A stretch of DNA of 64,000 bases from Thalassovita autumnalis (GTDB taxonomy: Bacteria; Pseudomonadota; Alphaproteobacteria; Rhodobacterales; Rhodobacteraceae), in the NCBI RefSeq assembly GCF_001458255.1, contig NZ_CYSB01000028.1, positions 36,574 through 100,573 of the forward strand. The letters run 5' to 3'. A program made the position numbers and the translations under genes. The notes beneath the pieces were generated by a model. The model did no database searches, was not told where the DNA came from, and saw nothing but the letters and a program-made list of their open reading frames with translations. This document shows positions 45,096-54,198 of this stretch, one piece after another. Every line of letters begins with the position of its first letter. The first letter of the stretch is position 1.

Positions 45096-45122
45096 AAAAA
45101 GGGGCCTCAGCGCCCCCTTTTT
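45096..45122. terminator. Bidirectional terminator between the reductase and Usp genes
   Basis: AAAAAGGGGC pairs with GCCCC-C-TTTTT (loop CTCAGC, one bulged C). A- and T-runs flank the stem, so it can serve the convergent genes on both sides. Confidence 0.85.
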
Positions 45123-45143
45123 CCATCCAGCAGTATCGCCAGA

Positions 45144-45995
45144 TTATTTCATCAACAGAACCGGCACCTTACAGGTGCGGATCATCGCCGTGGTCGTGGA
45201 TCCGATGATCATCGCACGGATCCGCGAATGGCCATAGGCCCCCATCACCAGCAGGTCATGACCCTCGGCCTCAATCAGATCTGCCAGTGCGGTTTCGGGC
45301 TGGCCCTCAACCACTTTGATCTCAGCCTCATGACCACCGGCGGCCAGCGTCGCCTGCGCGTCTTCCAGACCTTTTGACACTGCATCGGACGGGGTGCCAA
45401 CGGTCACGACCGTGCAGGCCAGACCGGCAAACAGCGGATGACGGGCCACATAGTCAACAGCCTTCATCGCGCTGACACCGCCGTCAAAGGCGATTAACAC
45501 TTTCTCAATCGGTTTGAATTCGCGGTTGGCCACAAACACAGGCTTGCTGGTGGCACGCGCCACACGTTCCAGGTTTGATCCCAGATGCAGCTTGGCAAAG
45601 TCAGCCTTCTCACCGCGTTTGCCGATCACGATCAGATCGGCGTCACCTTCCAGCTCTTCCACCGACTCGACAATGTCACCAATCCGCAAATGCGGCCGCA
45701 CCTCAGCCACGCCATCGGTTTCGATGATCGCCTGCGCATCCTCAAGGATCGCACGCCCCTGCGCCTGGGCCAGCTTGGCGCGCTGCGCGTCCAGCTCGGC
45801 CAGTTCGCCCATGATCTTGGTGCGGGCGCCAAGGCGCAGGTTGCCACTCAGATCATCCGAACCCGCATCGCGGCGACCCAGAACGTGGAACAGATCGACC
45901 GAGGCGCCAATGCGGCCAGCAATCCAGGCGATGTGGTGGCAGACCGACTCGGAATAGGCGGAGCCATCCACCAATGCGAAGATTTTCTTGCTCAT
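45144..45995 (-). CDS. Tandem-domain universal stress protein
   Basis: This 283-residue protein has two UspA domains. The first (about 1-145) ends with the ATP-loop motif GKRGEKADFAKLHLGSN, the second (about 155-283) with GAYGHSRIRAMIIGST. Both fit G-2x-G-9x-G(S/T/N), so ATP binding is plausible. The ATG at 45995 follows GAGGGGG. The gene starts 10 bases after the SulP transporter gene and is likely cotranscribed, which suggests a role in stress control of the transporter. Confidence 0.92.
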   Translation of the reverse strand: MSKKIFALVDGSAYSESVCHHIAWIAGRIGASVDLFHVLGRRDAGSDDLSGNLRLGARTKIMGELAELDAQRAKLAQAQGRAILEDAQAIIETDGVAEVRPHLRIGDIVESVEELEGDADLIVIGKRGEKADFAKLHLGSNLERVARATSKPVFVANREFKPIEKVLIAFDGGVSAMKAVDYVARHPLFAGLACTVVTVGTPSDAVSKGLEDAQATLAAGGHEAEIKVVEGQPETALADLIEAEGHDLLVMGAYGHSRIRAMIIGSTTTAMIRTCKVPVLLMK

Positions 45996-46005
45996 GTCAG
46001 CCCCC

Positions 46006-47490
46006 TCAATGCGCCAAGAGCTTGTCCATCGCGCCGGGTTTGTCATGTTCCCCCAGACGATCAACAATGGTTTTCGATGCTTCGTTCATGCCGATGATTT
46101 CCACCTCGGCGCCGTCCCGGCGGAACTTGAGCACAGCCATGTCCAAGGCCGCAACAGACGAAATGTCCCAGATGTGGGCACGGCTGACGTCAATCACCAC
46201 TTTTTCCAGCGCTTCTTTGAAGTCAAACGCCTTCATGAAGTCCTCGGACGAGGCAAAGAACAACTGGCCGTGGATGGTGTAGGTGCGGGTGCGCCCATCT
46301 GCCGACAGGTCACTGGTGACCGCAAACAGCTGCGCAATTTTCCAGGCAAAGAAGATGCCCGACAGCAGCACACCAACCAGAACACCGATAGCCAGGTTGT
46401 GGGTGAAGACCACAAAAACCACCGTCGCCACCATCACAATGGACGAAGACGCCGGGTGTTCCCGCAGGTTCGCGATGGAGGACCAGCTGAAGGTGCCGAC
46501 CGAGACCATGATCATGATCGCCACCAATGCGGCCATCGGGATCAGCCCCACGATGTCATCCAGGAACACAACAAGGATCAGCAGAACCACACCCGCGATG
46601 AAGCAGGACAGGCGGCCGCGACCACCGGATTTCACGTTGATCATCGACTGACCGATCATCGCGCACCCCGCCATACCACCGATGAAGCCGGTGGCCATGT
46701 TGGCAACACCCTGGCCGATGCATTCCTGGTTCTTGTCCGAGGTTGTATCGGTCAGATCATCCACCAAGTTCTGGGTCATCAGGCTTTCCAGCAGACCCAC
46801 CGCCGCCACAGCGGCCGAGTAGGGCAGAATGATCATCAGGGTTTCCATGTTCAACGGAATGTCCGGGATGAGGAACATCGGCAGGGTATCGGGCAGTTCC
46901 CCCATGTCGCTGACCGTGCGCAGATCCAGCCCCAGTGCCAACGAGATGCCGGTCAGCACAACGATGCAGACCAGCGGCGAAGGGATCGATTTGGTCAGCA
47001 GCGGGAAGGTGTAGATGATGCCCAGACCGGCCGCGACCATCACATAGGTCAGCGGCGGCACATCAATCAGCTCAGGCAGCTGCGCCATGAAAATCAGGAT
47101 CGCCAGCGCGTTCACAAAGCCGGTCATCACCGACCGGCTGACAAAGCGCATCACATAGCCCAGCTTCAGCAACCCGGCCCCGACCTGCAGGATGCCGGCC
47201 AGCACGGTTGCCGCCAGCAGGTACTGCAGCCCGTGGTCCTTCACCAGCGTCACCATCAACACGGCCGTGGCCGCCGTCGCGGCTGAGATCATGCCGGGGC
47301 GACCGCCGACAATGGCGGTGATCACCGCGATCGAGAAAGACGCATAAAGCCCCACCTTCGGGTCCACACCTGCGATGATCGAGAAGGCGATCGCCTCGGG
47401 GATCAGGGCCAGTGCGACCACCAGGCCGGACAAGAGGTCGGCGCGGATGTTCCCGAACCATTCGTGTTTGTAGTTGGATAGCAGCATCAT
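46006..47490 (-). CDS. SulP family anion transporter with STAS domain
   Basis: The 494-residue protein has the SulP (SLC26) membrane core, with about 12-14 helices. This includes [31 protein letters not shown] near the start and a conserved [22 protein letters not shown] loop. A C-terminal STAS domain follows (about 385-485, with [15 protein letters not shown] and [16 protein letters not shown]). Members carry sulfate, bicarbonate or other anions. The start at 47490 has GGAGGG before it. The substrate is unknown; the partner is the Usp gene. Confidence 0.9.
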   Translation of the reverse strand: MMLLSNYKHEWFGNIRADLLSGLVVALALIPEAIAFSIIAGVDPKVGLYASFSIAVITAIVGGRPGMISAATAATAVLMVTLVKDHGLQYLLAATVLAGILQVGAGLLKLGYVMRFVSRSVMTGFVNALAILIFMAQLPELIDVPPLTYVMVAAGLGIIYTFPLLTKSIPSPLVCIVVLTGISLALGLDLRTVSDMGELPDTLPMFLIPDIPLNMETLMIILPYSAAVAAVGLLESLMTQNLVDDLTDTTSDKNQECIGQGVANMATGFIGGMAGCAMIGQSMINVKSGGRGRLSCFIAGVVLLILVVFLDDIVGLIPMAALVAIMIMVSVGTFSWSSIANLREHPASSSIVMVATVVFVVFTHNLAIGVLVGVLLSGIFFAWKIAQLFAVTSDLSADGRTRTYTIHGQLFFASSEDFMKAFDFKEALEKVVIDVSRAHIWDISSVAALDMAVLKFRRDGAEVEIIGMNEASKTIVDRLGEHDKPGAMDKLLAH

Positions 47491-48023
47491 CGGCCCTCCG
47501 TTCCGGACCGCGCCAGGGGCGACCGGGGTGCAAAGTTTTGTCCTGTTCAGCAAGTTTCGGGCCGGTTTCGGCCGCAAGACCACGTTTCGAGCCGCTTATA
47601 TAAAGGGGTTTGAGGATCGCAAGCCCTAAGCCCGTTATCATTTCCGCCTTGCCGGAACTGTCACAGCGCAATCACATTGCCGACAGGCACCACCCGCCGC
47701 AGTCAGCGATCCGGGCACGATAGCCCGGCTTGATCGTCGTGATGCCACTGCTGGGCCACGCCAGTTGGCACCTCTACTGCAAGGCGGTGCATTTCCCCGA
47801 GACCAAGTAGCCCCGGAGACATAAACCCTGCGGATAGGGCGAAGAAAGCGGGGGCACACACCCGCCCTTGTCGGCGATTGGTGCCGCGTCAGATGGACCA
47901 CTCTGTAAGCGCTTTGCAGCGCGAAGTTCGGAGCTCTAAGATGTCTGCTGTGTCCACTTCGGGGCCTTAGCTGCGCATGCGCGACGGTCTGCTTTTCTAT
48001 CAAATTGGAAGAGCACGTCCCGT
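47491..48023. other. 533-base gap without a supported gene
   Basis: This gap holds the SulP promoter region (an AT-rich CTTATATAAAGG near 47600) and then unassigned sequence up to the ArsR gene. Short open frames are present on both strands, but none has a convincing start, ribosome site or known family. It may be the edge of an acquired segment. Confidence 0.4.
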
Positions 48024-48338
48024 TTAGTCATTGTCGTTTTCAGCACGCCTTTCAGCCTTCAAAGCGCGGCTGGGTGGGCACACCTCTTGCATGAACTTCG
48101 CGAGTGTTCCTCCCAGGTTGTCAGCTTTCATTCCGTAGTTCACAAACTGACCGTCCCTCTTTTTCCAGATCAAATCTGCCGCCTCCAAGACTGACAAATG
48201 CTTGGAAATGGCTGGCTGAGACACATCAAACCGCTCGGCAACAGCGCCTGCGGTCAACGGACCTTCGGACAAGTAAGCCAATATTTTTCTGCGCGTTGTC
48301 GACGCCAAAGCTTCGAAAACCTTGTCTGGGCTTGACAT
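48024..48338 (-). CDS. ArsR/SmtB-fold repressor, SdpR-like
   Basis: The 104-residue winged-helix protein reads FEALASTTRRKILAYLSEG then AGAVAERFDVSQPAISKHLSVLEAADLI. The metal-binding ELCVCDL motif of true ArsR sensors is absent, so it looks like the metal-free SdpR-type autorepressors. It is divergent from the desaturase gene across a very AT-rich 66-base promoter region and is its likely regulator. Confidence 0.87.
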   Translation of the reverse strand: MSSPDKVFEALASTTRRKILAYLSEGPLTAGAVAERFDVSQPAISKHLSVLEAADLIWKKRDGQFVNYGMKADNLGGTLAKFMQEVCPPSRALKAERRAENDND

Positions 48339-48404
48339 TAATTCACCTTTTAACTTATTTGTTATATATTTAATATTTTAAAAACTTTGGCTGGAGCATT
48401 CAAG

Positions 48405-49334
48405 ATGCGCCTGTATTCAACTGAACGCGTACGTCCCAATCGCAATGCCAACGCGATCAAAGGTAACATTCGCTGGGACGCGGGGAAGTCGATTTGGTTC
48501 TTTGCCATGCTCACCGGGGGTGTCCTTGCGATTGTCTGGTCGCCAAGTTGGAGCGGGTTTCTTGTATTCCTGGCAACCACTGCGATCACTGTCTGTACAG
48601 GGCATTCCGTTGGCATGCACAGGCTGCTCATTCACAAGGCTTTCGAGACACCTAAGTGGCTGGAATACACACTCGTCTGGCTTGGAACGCTGGTTGGGAT
48701 GGCAGGACCGTTCGGCATGATCCGGGCACATGACATGCGGGACTGGCATCAACGCCAACGCGTCTGCCCTCCGCATCCTAGCCATGGCGCCGGTTTCTGG
48801 CAGGACGCATGGTGGCAGATGCATTGCCGGTTCGACCTTGACCACCCGCCCCATTTCGAAATTGAATCCGAGATCGCAAATGACCGTGTCTACCAGTGGA
48901 TTGAACGGCATTGGATGGCCCAACAACTTGCCGTGGCCGTTCCGCTTTTCCTGATCGGCGGCATTGGTTTTGTCCTTTGGGGAGTTTGCTTGCGCATCGC
49001 AGTCTCCTTGAGTGGACACTGGATGGTTGGGCATTTTGCCCATCGAGGCGGACATCAAGGATGGACCGTCGAAGGCCTGCCTGTTCAGGGCTACAACCTA
49101 CCCGGCCTCGGACTACTCACCTTCGGCGAAAACTGGCACTCCAATCACCACGCATTCCCGCACTCAGCCAAACTTGGCATCGATAAAGGCCAACTGGACC
49201 CTGGCTATTGGTTCATCAGGTCACTTGCGGCCATTGGTTTGGCGCACCGTATCCTTGGCCCGTCAGACTTGCCCGATCGCGAAGGCCTCAAAAGATTAGC
49301 ACCCGATGAATTAGGCGTACCTCAGACGTCATAA
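48405..49334 (+). CDS. Acyl-CoA (delta-9 type) fatty acid desaturase
   Basis: This 309-residue membrane di-iron enzyme has three His boxes: GHSVGMHRLLIHK, HDMRDWHQRQ and NWHSNHHAFPH. Membrane helices lie near residues 25-65 and 175-210. It introduces a double bond into fatty acyl chains, often to keep membranes fluid in the cold. The ATG at 48405 has GGAG eight bases before it; an upstream TTG frame was rejected. Base use looks less GC-rich than the neighbours, pointing to transfer together with the ArsR gene. Confidence 0.9.
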   Translation: MRLYSTERVRPNRNANAIKGNIRWDAGKSIWFFAMLTGGVLAIVWSPSWSGFLVFLATTAITVCTGHSVGMHRLLIHKAFETPKWLEYTLVWLGTLVGMAGPFGMIRAHDMRDWHQRQRVCPPHPSHGAGFWQDAWWQMHCRFDLDHPPHFEIESEIANDRVYQWIERHWMAQQLAVAVPLFLIGGIGFVLWGVCLRIAVSLSGHWMVGHFAHRGGHQGWTVEGLPVQGYNLPGLGLLTFGENWHSNHHAFPHSAKLGIDKGQLDPGYWFIRSLAAIGLAHRILGPSDLPDREGLKRLAPDELGVPQTS

Positions 49335-49514
49335 GTCCGAAAGCGCGCTTGGTTTGAGATTTCCAGAAGCAAAGCAGATGCAACTGGCAGTATCTAAAAT
49401 TAAAGGCCCAAAAGCGGACTTTGCCCTTTGAGCCTTCAAGAATCCCATACCTATCACCAACCCCGATGCCAGAGGCTGGGCGCCACCCTTTGTGACGCCC
49501 TAGACCCGGGATCC

Positions 49515-50327
49515 TCAGCCGTAGGTGGGGTGGAAGCGGCCGGTGGGGGAGAGGGTGAAGATCTCAAACCCGTCTGCCGTCACGCCTATGGAATGTTCAA
49601 ACTGCGCTGACAGCGATTTATCGCGGGTCACGGCGGTCCAGTCATCTGCCAGCACTTTGGTTTCGGGACGGCCCAAGTTGATCATCGGCTCAATGGTGAA
49701 GAACATGCCTTCTTCCAGCACCGCTTCGGTGCCGGGGCGGCCGTAGTGCAGCACGTTAGGCGGCGCGTGGAACACCCGGCCCAGACCGTGACCACAGAAG
49801 TCACGCACAACGCTCATGCGGTGGCTTTCGGCGTAGCTTTGGATGGCGTGGCCGATGTCGCCAAAGGTGTTGCCGGGTTTAACCGCTTCGATGCCTTTGA
49901 ACAGCGCATCATGGGTTACCTGGATCAGACGCTCGGCCTTGCGGCTGAGCTTTCCCGCGACATACATCCGGCTTGAATCGCCAAACCAGCCATCCACGAT
50001 CACCGTGACGTCGATGTTCAGGATGTCGCCATCTTTCAGCTTCTTGTCACCGGGAATGCCGTGGCAGACCACGTGGTTGATCGAGATGCAGCTGGCGTGC
50101 TGATAGCCTTTGTAGCCGATGGTCGCCGAGGTGGCGCCGGCCTCTTTCACCTTTTCTTCGATGATCCGGTCAATCTCACCGGTGGTTTGGCCGGGGAAGA
50201 CATGTTCGGCAATCTCATCAAGGATCTTGGCCGTCAGCGCGCCAGCTTTGTGCATGCCAGCAAAATCCGCAGCCTGATGGATGCGGATACCGTCGCGTGT
50301 AATGCGGCCCTGATGCGTCTCGTTCAC
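49515..50327 (-). CDS. map: Methionine aminopeptidase type I
   Basis: The 270-residue enzyme removes the starting methionine from new proteins. Metal ligands are readable: two Asp in LNIDVTVIVDGWFGDSS, His in DFCGHGLGRVFHAPP, Glu in FTIEPMINLG and Glu in SAQFEHSIGVT. The start is a GTG at 50327 with AAGGGTG upstream. It is a single gene, convergent with the desaturase gene; the 180 bases between hold no clear terminator. Confidence 0.95.
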   Translation of the reverse strand: MNETHQGRITRDGIRIHQAADFAGMHKAGALTAKILDEIAEHVFPGQTTGEIDRIIEEKVKEAGATSATIGYKGYQHASCISINHVVCHGIPGDKKLKDGDILNIDVTVIVDGWFGDSSRMYVAGKLSRKAERLIQVTHDALFKGIEAVKPGNTFGDIGHAIQSYAESHRMSVVRDFCGHGLGRVFHAPPNVLHYGRPGTEAVLEEGMFFTIEPMINLGRPETKVLADDWTAVTRDKSLSAQFEHSIGVTADGFEIFTLSPTGRFHPTYG

Positions 50328-50410
50328 GGGATCACCCTTTTCACAAAAACCATTTCACCCGTATTTAGGGTGTTTATCCCCTGAGGACCAGAGGCAGCGG
50401 CAGATGGGGG

Positions 50411-51112
50411 CTAGGCGTGAACAAATGGCAACGCTTTGCCGACCTCAACCGCCTCAGGCGTGATCGTGCAGTCAAAGCACAAGATCTCAACCCCGGCGGC
50501 CACCGCCTGTGTCAGCCCCGCCGCATAGGCCGGATCAATGTCAGCTGCGATGCTCACCCGGTCACAATCGGTGCGCTGCACCAGATAAAGCATCACGGCC
50601 CGTTGGCCGCCTTCGACGATTTTGGTCAGCTCGCCCAAGTGTTTCAGCCCGCGAGCGGTCACGCTGTCGGGAAATTCCGCCAGCCCCGGCTGACGGCAGA
50701 GTGTCACGGATTTCACTTCGACATAACAGTCCAGCCCGGCCCCTGAGAGCAGGAAATCGATCCGGCTCTTTTCGCCATATTTCACCTCTGGCCGCACCTC
50801 GGGTGCCTCAAGGCCCGGCACCTCGCCCGCCATCAACGCCGCCTTCAGGGCGCGATTGGGCACTGAGGTATCGACCCCAGTGAAATGGCCGTTTTCATGA
50901 TCCACAAGACGCCAGCCGAACTTGAGCTTTTTCTTCGGATCGTCATTTGGCTCCAGCCAGATTTTCATGCCTTCCTCGGCCAGCCCCATCATCGATCCGG
51001 GGTTGGCGCAATGGGCTGTCACCTCACGGCCATCGTCTAAAATCACATCGGCCAGAAAGCGTTTGTAGCGACGGATCAGCCGGGCGGGGACAAGAGGGGT
51101 AGGAAAGCGCAT
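50411..51112 (-). CDS. sfsA: SfsA family protein (sugar fermentation stimulation protein)
   Basis: This 233-residue protein has the SfsA hallmarks: LVPARLIRRYKRFLADVIL, VTAHCANPGSMMGLAEEG, the nuclease-like SRIDFLLSG with CYVEVKSVTL, and AVMLYLVQRTDCDRVSIAADIDPAYA. The fold combines an OB-like start with a PD-(D/E)xK nuclease-like core. DNA or RNA binding has been proposed, but the function is unclear. It is divergent from the CinA-like gene. Confidence 0.92.
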   Translation of the reverse strand: MRFPTPLVPARLIRRYKRFLADVILDDGREVTAHCANPGSMMGLAEEGMKIWLEPNDDPKKKLKFGWRLVDHENGHFTGVDTSVPNRALKAALMAGEVPGLEAPEVRPEVKYGEKSRIDFLLSGAGLDCYVEVKSVTLCRQPGLAEFPDSVTARGLKHLGELTKIVEGGQRAVMLYLVQRTDCDRVSIAADIDPAYAAGLTQAVAAGVEILCFDCTITPEAVEVGKALPFVHA

Positions 51113-51159
51113 ATCTCGCGCCTATACCGGGGGAAAAGATTTCGCAAGGAAGGAGAGGC

Positions 51160-51885
51160 ATGATGCAAAATCCAACAGCCGCCATGTTGGTGATCGGGGA
51201 TGAAATCCTGTCGGGGCGCACCCGTGACAGCAACATGCACCACCTTGCCAATGAGCTGACCAAATACGGCATCGACCTGAAAGAAGCGCGCATGGTCTCG
51301 GACGAGGCTGAGGCGATCACCAGCGCGGTCAAAGCGCTGGCTGCCACCTATGACCATGTCTTTACCTCGGGCGGGATCGGCCCCACCCATGATGACATAA
51401 CCGCAGACTGCATTGCCGCGGCCTTTGACACCCCCATTGCGGTGCGTGACGATGCCCGCGCCATTCTGCAGGCACATTATGACCGGTCAGGTCAGGAGCT
51501 GAATGAGGCCCGCCTGCGCATGGCGCGTATCCCGGATGGCGCGGCTTTGATTGACAACCCGATCTCGGCCGCCCCCGGTTTCACGTTGGAAAATGTGCAT
51601 GTCATGGCCGGGGTTCCGACGATTTTCCAGACGATGGTGGCCTCAATCCTGCCCACGCTCACCGGCGGTGCACCACTCCTGAGCCAGAGCCTGCGGGTGG
51701 AACGCGGCGAAGGCGACATTGCCGCGCCGCTGACCGCGCTGGCTGAGGCCTATCCTGACTTGTCCTTCGGGTCCTACCCGTTCAGCCAAAACGGCATCTA
51801 TGGCACCAACATCGTGATCCGTGGCCAGGATGGCGTGCAGTTGGATCAGGCGATGACCGCGCTGAGTGAGGCGATGAACACATGA
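51160..51885 (+). CDS. CinA-like / molybdopterin-binding domain protein
   Basis: This 241-residue protein contains a MoaB/MogA-type domain with AAMLVIGDEILSGRTRDSN, VFTSGGIGPTHDDIT and an ending typical of short CinA proteins without the deamidase part. Full CinA acts as ADP-ribose or NMN pyrophosphatase/deamidase; the short form is uncharacterised. GGAGAGGC precedes the ATG. Its stop overlaps the GNAT gene start. Confidence 0.88.
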   Translation: MMQNPTAAMLVIGDEILSGRTRDSNMHHLANELTKYGIDLKEARMVSDEAEAITSAVKALAATYDHVFTSGGIGPTHDDITADCIAAAFDTPIAVRDDARAILQAHYDRSGQELNEARLRMARIPDGAALIDNPISAAPGFTLENVHVMAGVPTIFQTMVASILPTLTGGAPLLSQSLRVERGEGDIAAPLTALAEAYPDLSFGSYPFSQNGIYGTNIVIRGQDGVQLDQAMTALSEAMNT

Positions 51886-52610
51886 TGCCCGATGCAAATG
51901 CGCTTTATGATGTGATTGATGGCACCTGGCCGGCCGCCACCGAACGGCGTGAGGGGCCCTGGCTGATCCGTGATGGTCAGGGCGGCGGGCAGCGGGTTTC
52001 GGCCACCGTGGCCAAGGCCCCTTTCACCGGCGCCGACCTGCCTGCGGCAGAGGCCGCGATGCAGGCCTTGAACCAGCCCCGCCTGTTCCAGATCCGGCAG
52101 GGCGATGAGACATTGGATCAGCTTCTGGCTGAAAACGGCTATCAGGTTGTTGATCCGGTAAACCTTTGGGTGGCAACCGTGGATGACATCGCCACCGAAT
52201 TCCCGCCCCCCGTCACCGCCTTTCAGGTTTGGGAACCGCTGGCGATCCAGCTGGACGTCTGGGCCAAAGGCGGCATCGGTCCGGACCGCATCAAAGTGAT
52301 GCACCGCGCCAAAGGGGCCAGAACCGCGCTGCTGGGCCGGTTGAACGATTCCCCAGCGGGTGCCGGGTTTGTCGCAATCCACAACGGCATTGCCATGGTG
52401 CATGCGCTTGAGGTGCTGGAACATCAGCGCAAACAGGGCATGGGGCGGTATTTCATGCGGCTCGCCGCCTTCTGGGCGCGCGACAATGGGGCGTCACATC
52501 TGTCTGTGGTCTGCACCCAGGCTAACAAAGGCGCCAATGCGCTTTATTCGAGTTTAGGAATGTCTCTTGCAGGACAGTACCATTACCGCAAACATGGTGA
52601 TGACCTGTAA
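51882..52610 (+). CDS. GNAT family N-acetyltransferase
   Basis: The 242-residue protein has an N-terminal extension (about residues 1-90, resembling a degenerate half) and a C-terminal GNAT domain. The acetyl-CoA loop is HQRKQGMGRYFMRLA, and the late segment is VCTQANKGANALYSSLGM. The acceptor is unknown. It is translationally coupled to the CinA-like gene (ATGA overlap). Confidence 0.85.
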   Translation: MMPDANALYDVIDGTWPAATERREGPWLIRDGQGGGQRVSATVAKAPFTGADLPAAEAAMQALNQPRLFQIRQGDETLDQLLAENGYQVVDPVNLWVATVDDIATEFPPPVTAFQVWEPLAIQLDVWAKGGIGPDRIKVMHRAKGARTALLGRLNDSPAGAGFVAIHNGIAMVHALEVLEHQRKQGMGRYFMRLAAFWARDNGASHLSVVCTQANKGANALYSSLGMSLAGQYHYRKHGDDL

Positions 52611-52629
52611 CCGAACACGAAAGACCAAC

Positions 52630-53208
52630 ATGAGCCGCCAAGACGACATGCCCACCGCCCTTGATCTGCCAATGGTGGATCCGCTGCCAGAGCAAACACA
52701 GAAGTACTTCGACATTTGTCAGGACAAACTGGGGTTGGTGCCCAACGTGCTGAAGGCACATGCCTTTGACATTGAAAAGCTCAACGCTTTCACTGCGCTT
52801 TACAACAACATCATGCTGGCTGAGAGCGGCCTCAGCAAGCTTGAGCGGGAAATGATCGCGGTTGTCGTCTCCTCTGAAAACAAGTGTTTTTACTGCCTGA
52901 CCGCCCATGGCGCGGCGGTGCGTGAACTGTCTGGCGATCCCGCTCTGGGGGAGATGCTGGTGATGAACTACCGCGTTGCCAACCTGCCCGCACGTGAACG
53001 CGCGATGCTGGATTTCTCGGTCCAGCTGACCAAGGCCAGCGCCACCATTGAAGAAAGCGACCGTCAGGCGCTGCGCGATGTTGGCTTTAGCGAACGCGAT
53101 ATCTGGGACATCGCCAACACGGCGGCGTTTTACAACATGACCAACCGGGTGGCTTCGTCCTTGGACATGCGCCCGAACCCGGAATACCACGCCCAAAACC
53201 GCGGCTAA
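52630..53208 (+). CDS. AhpD-like peroxidase-related protein (carboxymuconolactone decarboxylase fold)
   Basis: This 192-residue helical protein has the AhpD-type redox site in REMIAVVVSSENKCFYCLTAHG, a CxxC followed by His with an upstream Glu. The start LPMVDPLPEQTQKYFDICQDKLGLVPNVLKAHA is typical of the uncharacterised peroxidase-related group. It may reduce peroxides through the cysteine pair. The ATG at 52630 was chosen; the upstream frame overlaps the GNAT gene. The OmpA-like gene starts 6 bases later. Confidence 0.9.
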   Translation: MSRQDDMPTALDLPMVDPLPEQTQKYFDICQDKLGLVPNVLKAHAFDIEKLNAFTALYNNIMLAESGLSKLEREMIAVVVSSENKCFYCLTAHGAAVRELSGDPALGEMLVMNYRVANLPARERAMLDFSVQLTKASATIEESDRQALRDVGFSERDIWDIANTAAFYNMTNRVASSLDMRPNPEYHAQNRG

Positions 53209-53214
53209 GACACA

Positions 53215-54168
53215 ATGCGCACCCTTGCCTTCCTCACTTGTCTGGCGCTGCCAGTCCCCGCGATGGCCACCAGCCTGACGCTGGAACTGCCCGCCGGCAG
53301 TGAGGTTCTGCGCGATCAGATCAGCCGGCTGGACAGCTACGCCCTGCCCGTCGGTGCCTTTGCCGATGGTCAACTACCGGTGCTGGATCTACAGGGGCTG
53401 GTGCACCGCGGCAGCTGGTCGGTGGCGTCGCAGGGGCTGACCTCACTGCAGCTGCTGGATCCCTTGCAGACCCAGCTGGAGGCGTTGGGCTACACCATTC
53501 TGTATTCCTGTGACACGCAGGCCTGCGGTGGTTTTGACTTCCGGTTTGAGACCGAGGTGCTGCCCGCCCCTGACATGCATGTGGACCTGAGCGATTTCCG
53601 CTTTCTGGCAGCGCAGAACGGCGACAAGGATCATCTGGGCCTGCTGGTGTCACGATCTGCCAACACCGGGTTCATCCAGATGATCCGGGTGACGGATGCG
53701 GCAGACACCGACGGCGTGATTGCCGCAAACACACCTGATGGTCCTGCCGAGGTGCCGGATGTCGCCCGTCTGACCAACAGTGACATTGCCAGCGATACCG
53801 TTCAGCACCTGCAGGCGCAGGGGCATGTGGTGCTGGGGGATCTGTCCTTTGCCACCGGATCGGCCGATCTGGGGGCTGGGCCCTTCGCCTCACTCAACAG
53901 TTTGGCGGCGTACCTCAAGGCCGATCCCTCGCGCCGGGTGGCACTGGTGGGTCACACCGATGCCGTCGGCACGCTGGAGCGCAATATTAACCTGTCCAAA
54001 CGCCGGGCCGCCTCGGTCCGGGACCGGTTGATTGCCGTCCATGGTGTGTCGTCCGCGCAGTTGGACGCTGAAGGTATGGGATACCTGGCGCCGCGTGGGC
54101 CAAACCTGACCGAGGAGGGGCGCGAAGCGAACCGCCGGGTTGAGGCGGTTCTTCTGAACACCGAATAG
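53215..54168 (+). CDS. OmpA-like peptidoglycan-binding envelope protein
   Basis: The 317-residue protein has a signal peptide (cleavage after AMA, about residue 18) and a middle domain of unknown type containing a CDTQACGG pair. The C-terminal OmpA domain (about residues 205-317) has LSFATGSADLGAGPFASL, VALVGHTDAVGTLERNINLSKRRAASVRDRL and EANRRVEAVL. It probably links envelope layers to peptidoglycan. It follows the AhpD-like gene closely. Confidence 0.9.
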   Translation: MRTLAFLTCLALPVPAMATSLTLELPAGSEVLRDQISRLDSYALPVGAFADGQLPVLDLQGLVHRGSWSVASQGLTSLQLLDPLQTQLEALGYTILYSCDTQACGGFDFRFETEVLPAPDMHVDLSDFRFLAAQNGDKDHLGLLVSRSANTGFIQMIRVTDAADTDGVIAANTPDGPAEVPDVARLTNSDIASDTVQHLQAQGHVVLGDLSFATGSADLGAGPFASLNSLAAYLKADPSRRVALVGHTDAVGTLERNINLSKRRAASVRDRLIAVHGVSSAQLDAEGMGYLAPRGPNLTEEGREANRRVEAVLLNTE

Positions 54169-54198
54169 GGCAGCGCCCGACGTCAAAACGCTATCGCG

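Noticed and set aside
45988..47286. Long plus-strand frame opposite the SulP gene
   Set aside because: It is an antisense shadow: His/Gln/Arg-rich low-complexity translation opposite a clear membrane protein gene.
49333..49421. Inverted pair AAGTCCG ... CGGACTT behind the desaturase gene
   Set aside because: The arms are only seven bases and 75 bases apart with no T-run; not convincing as a terminator or element end.
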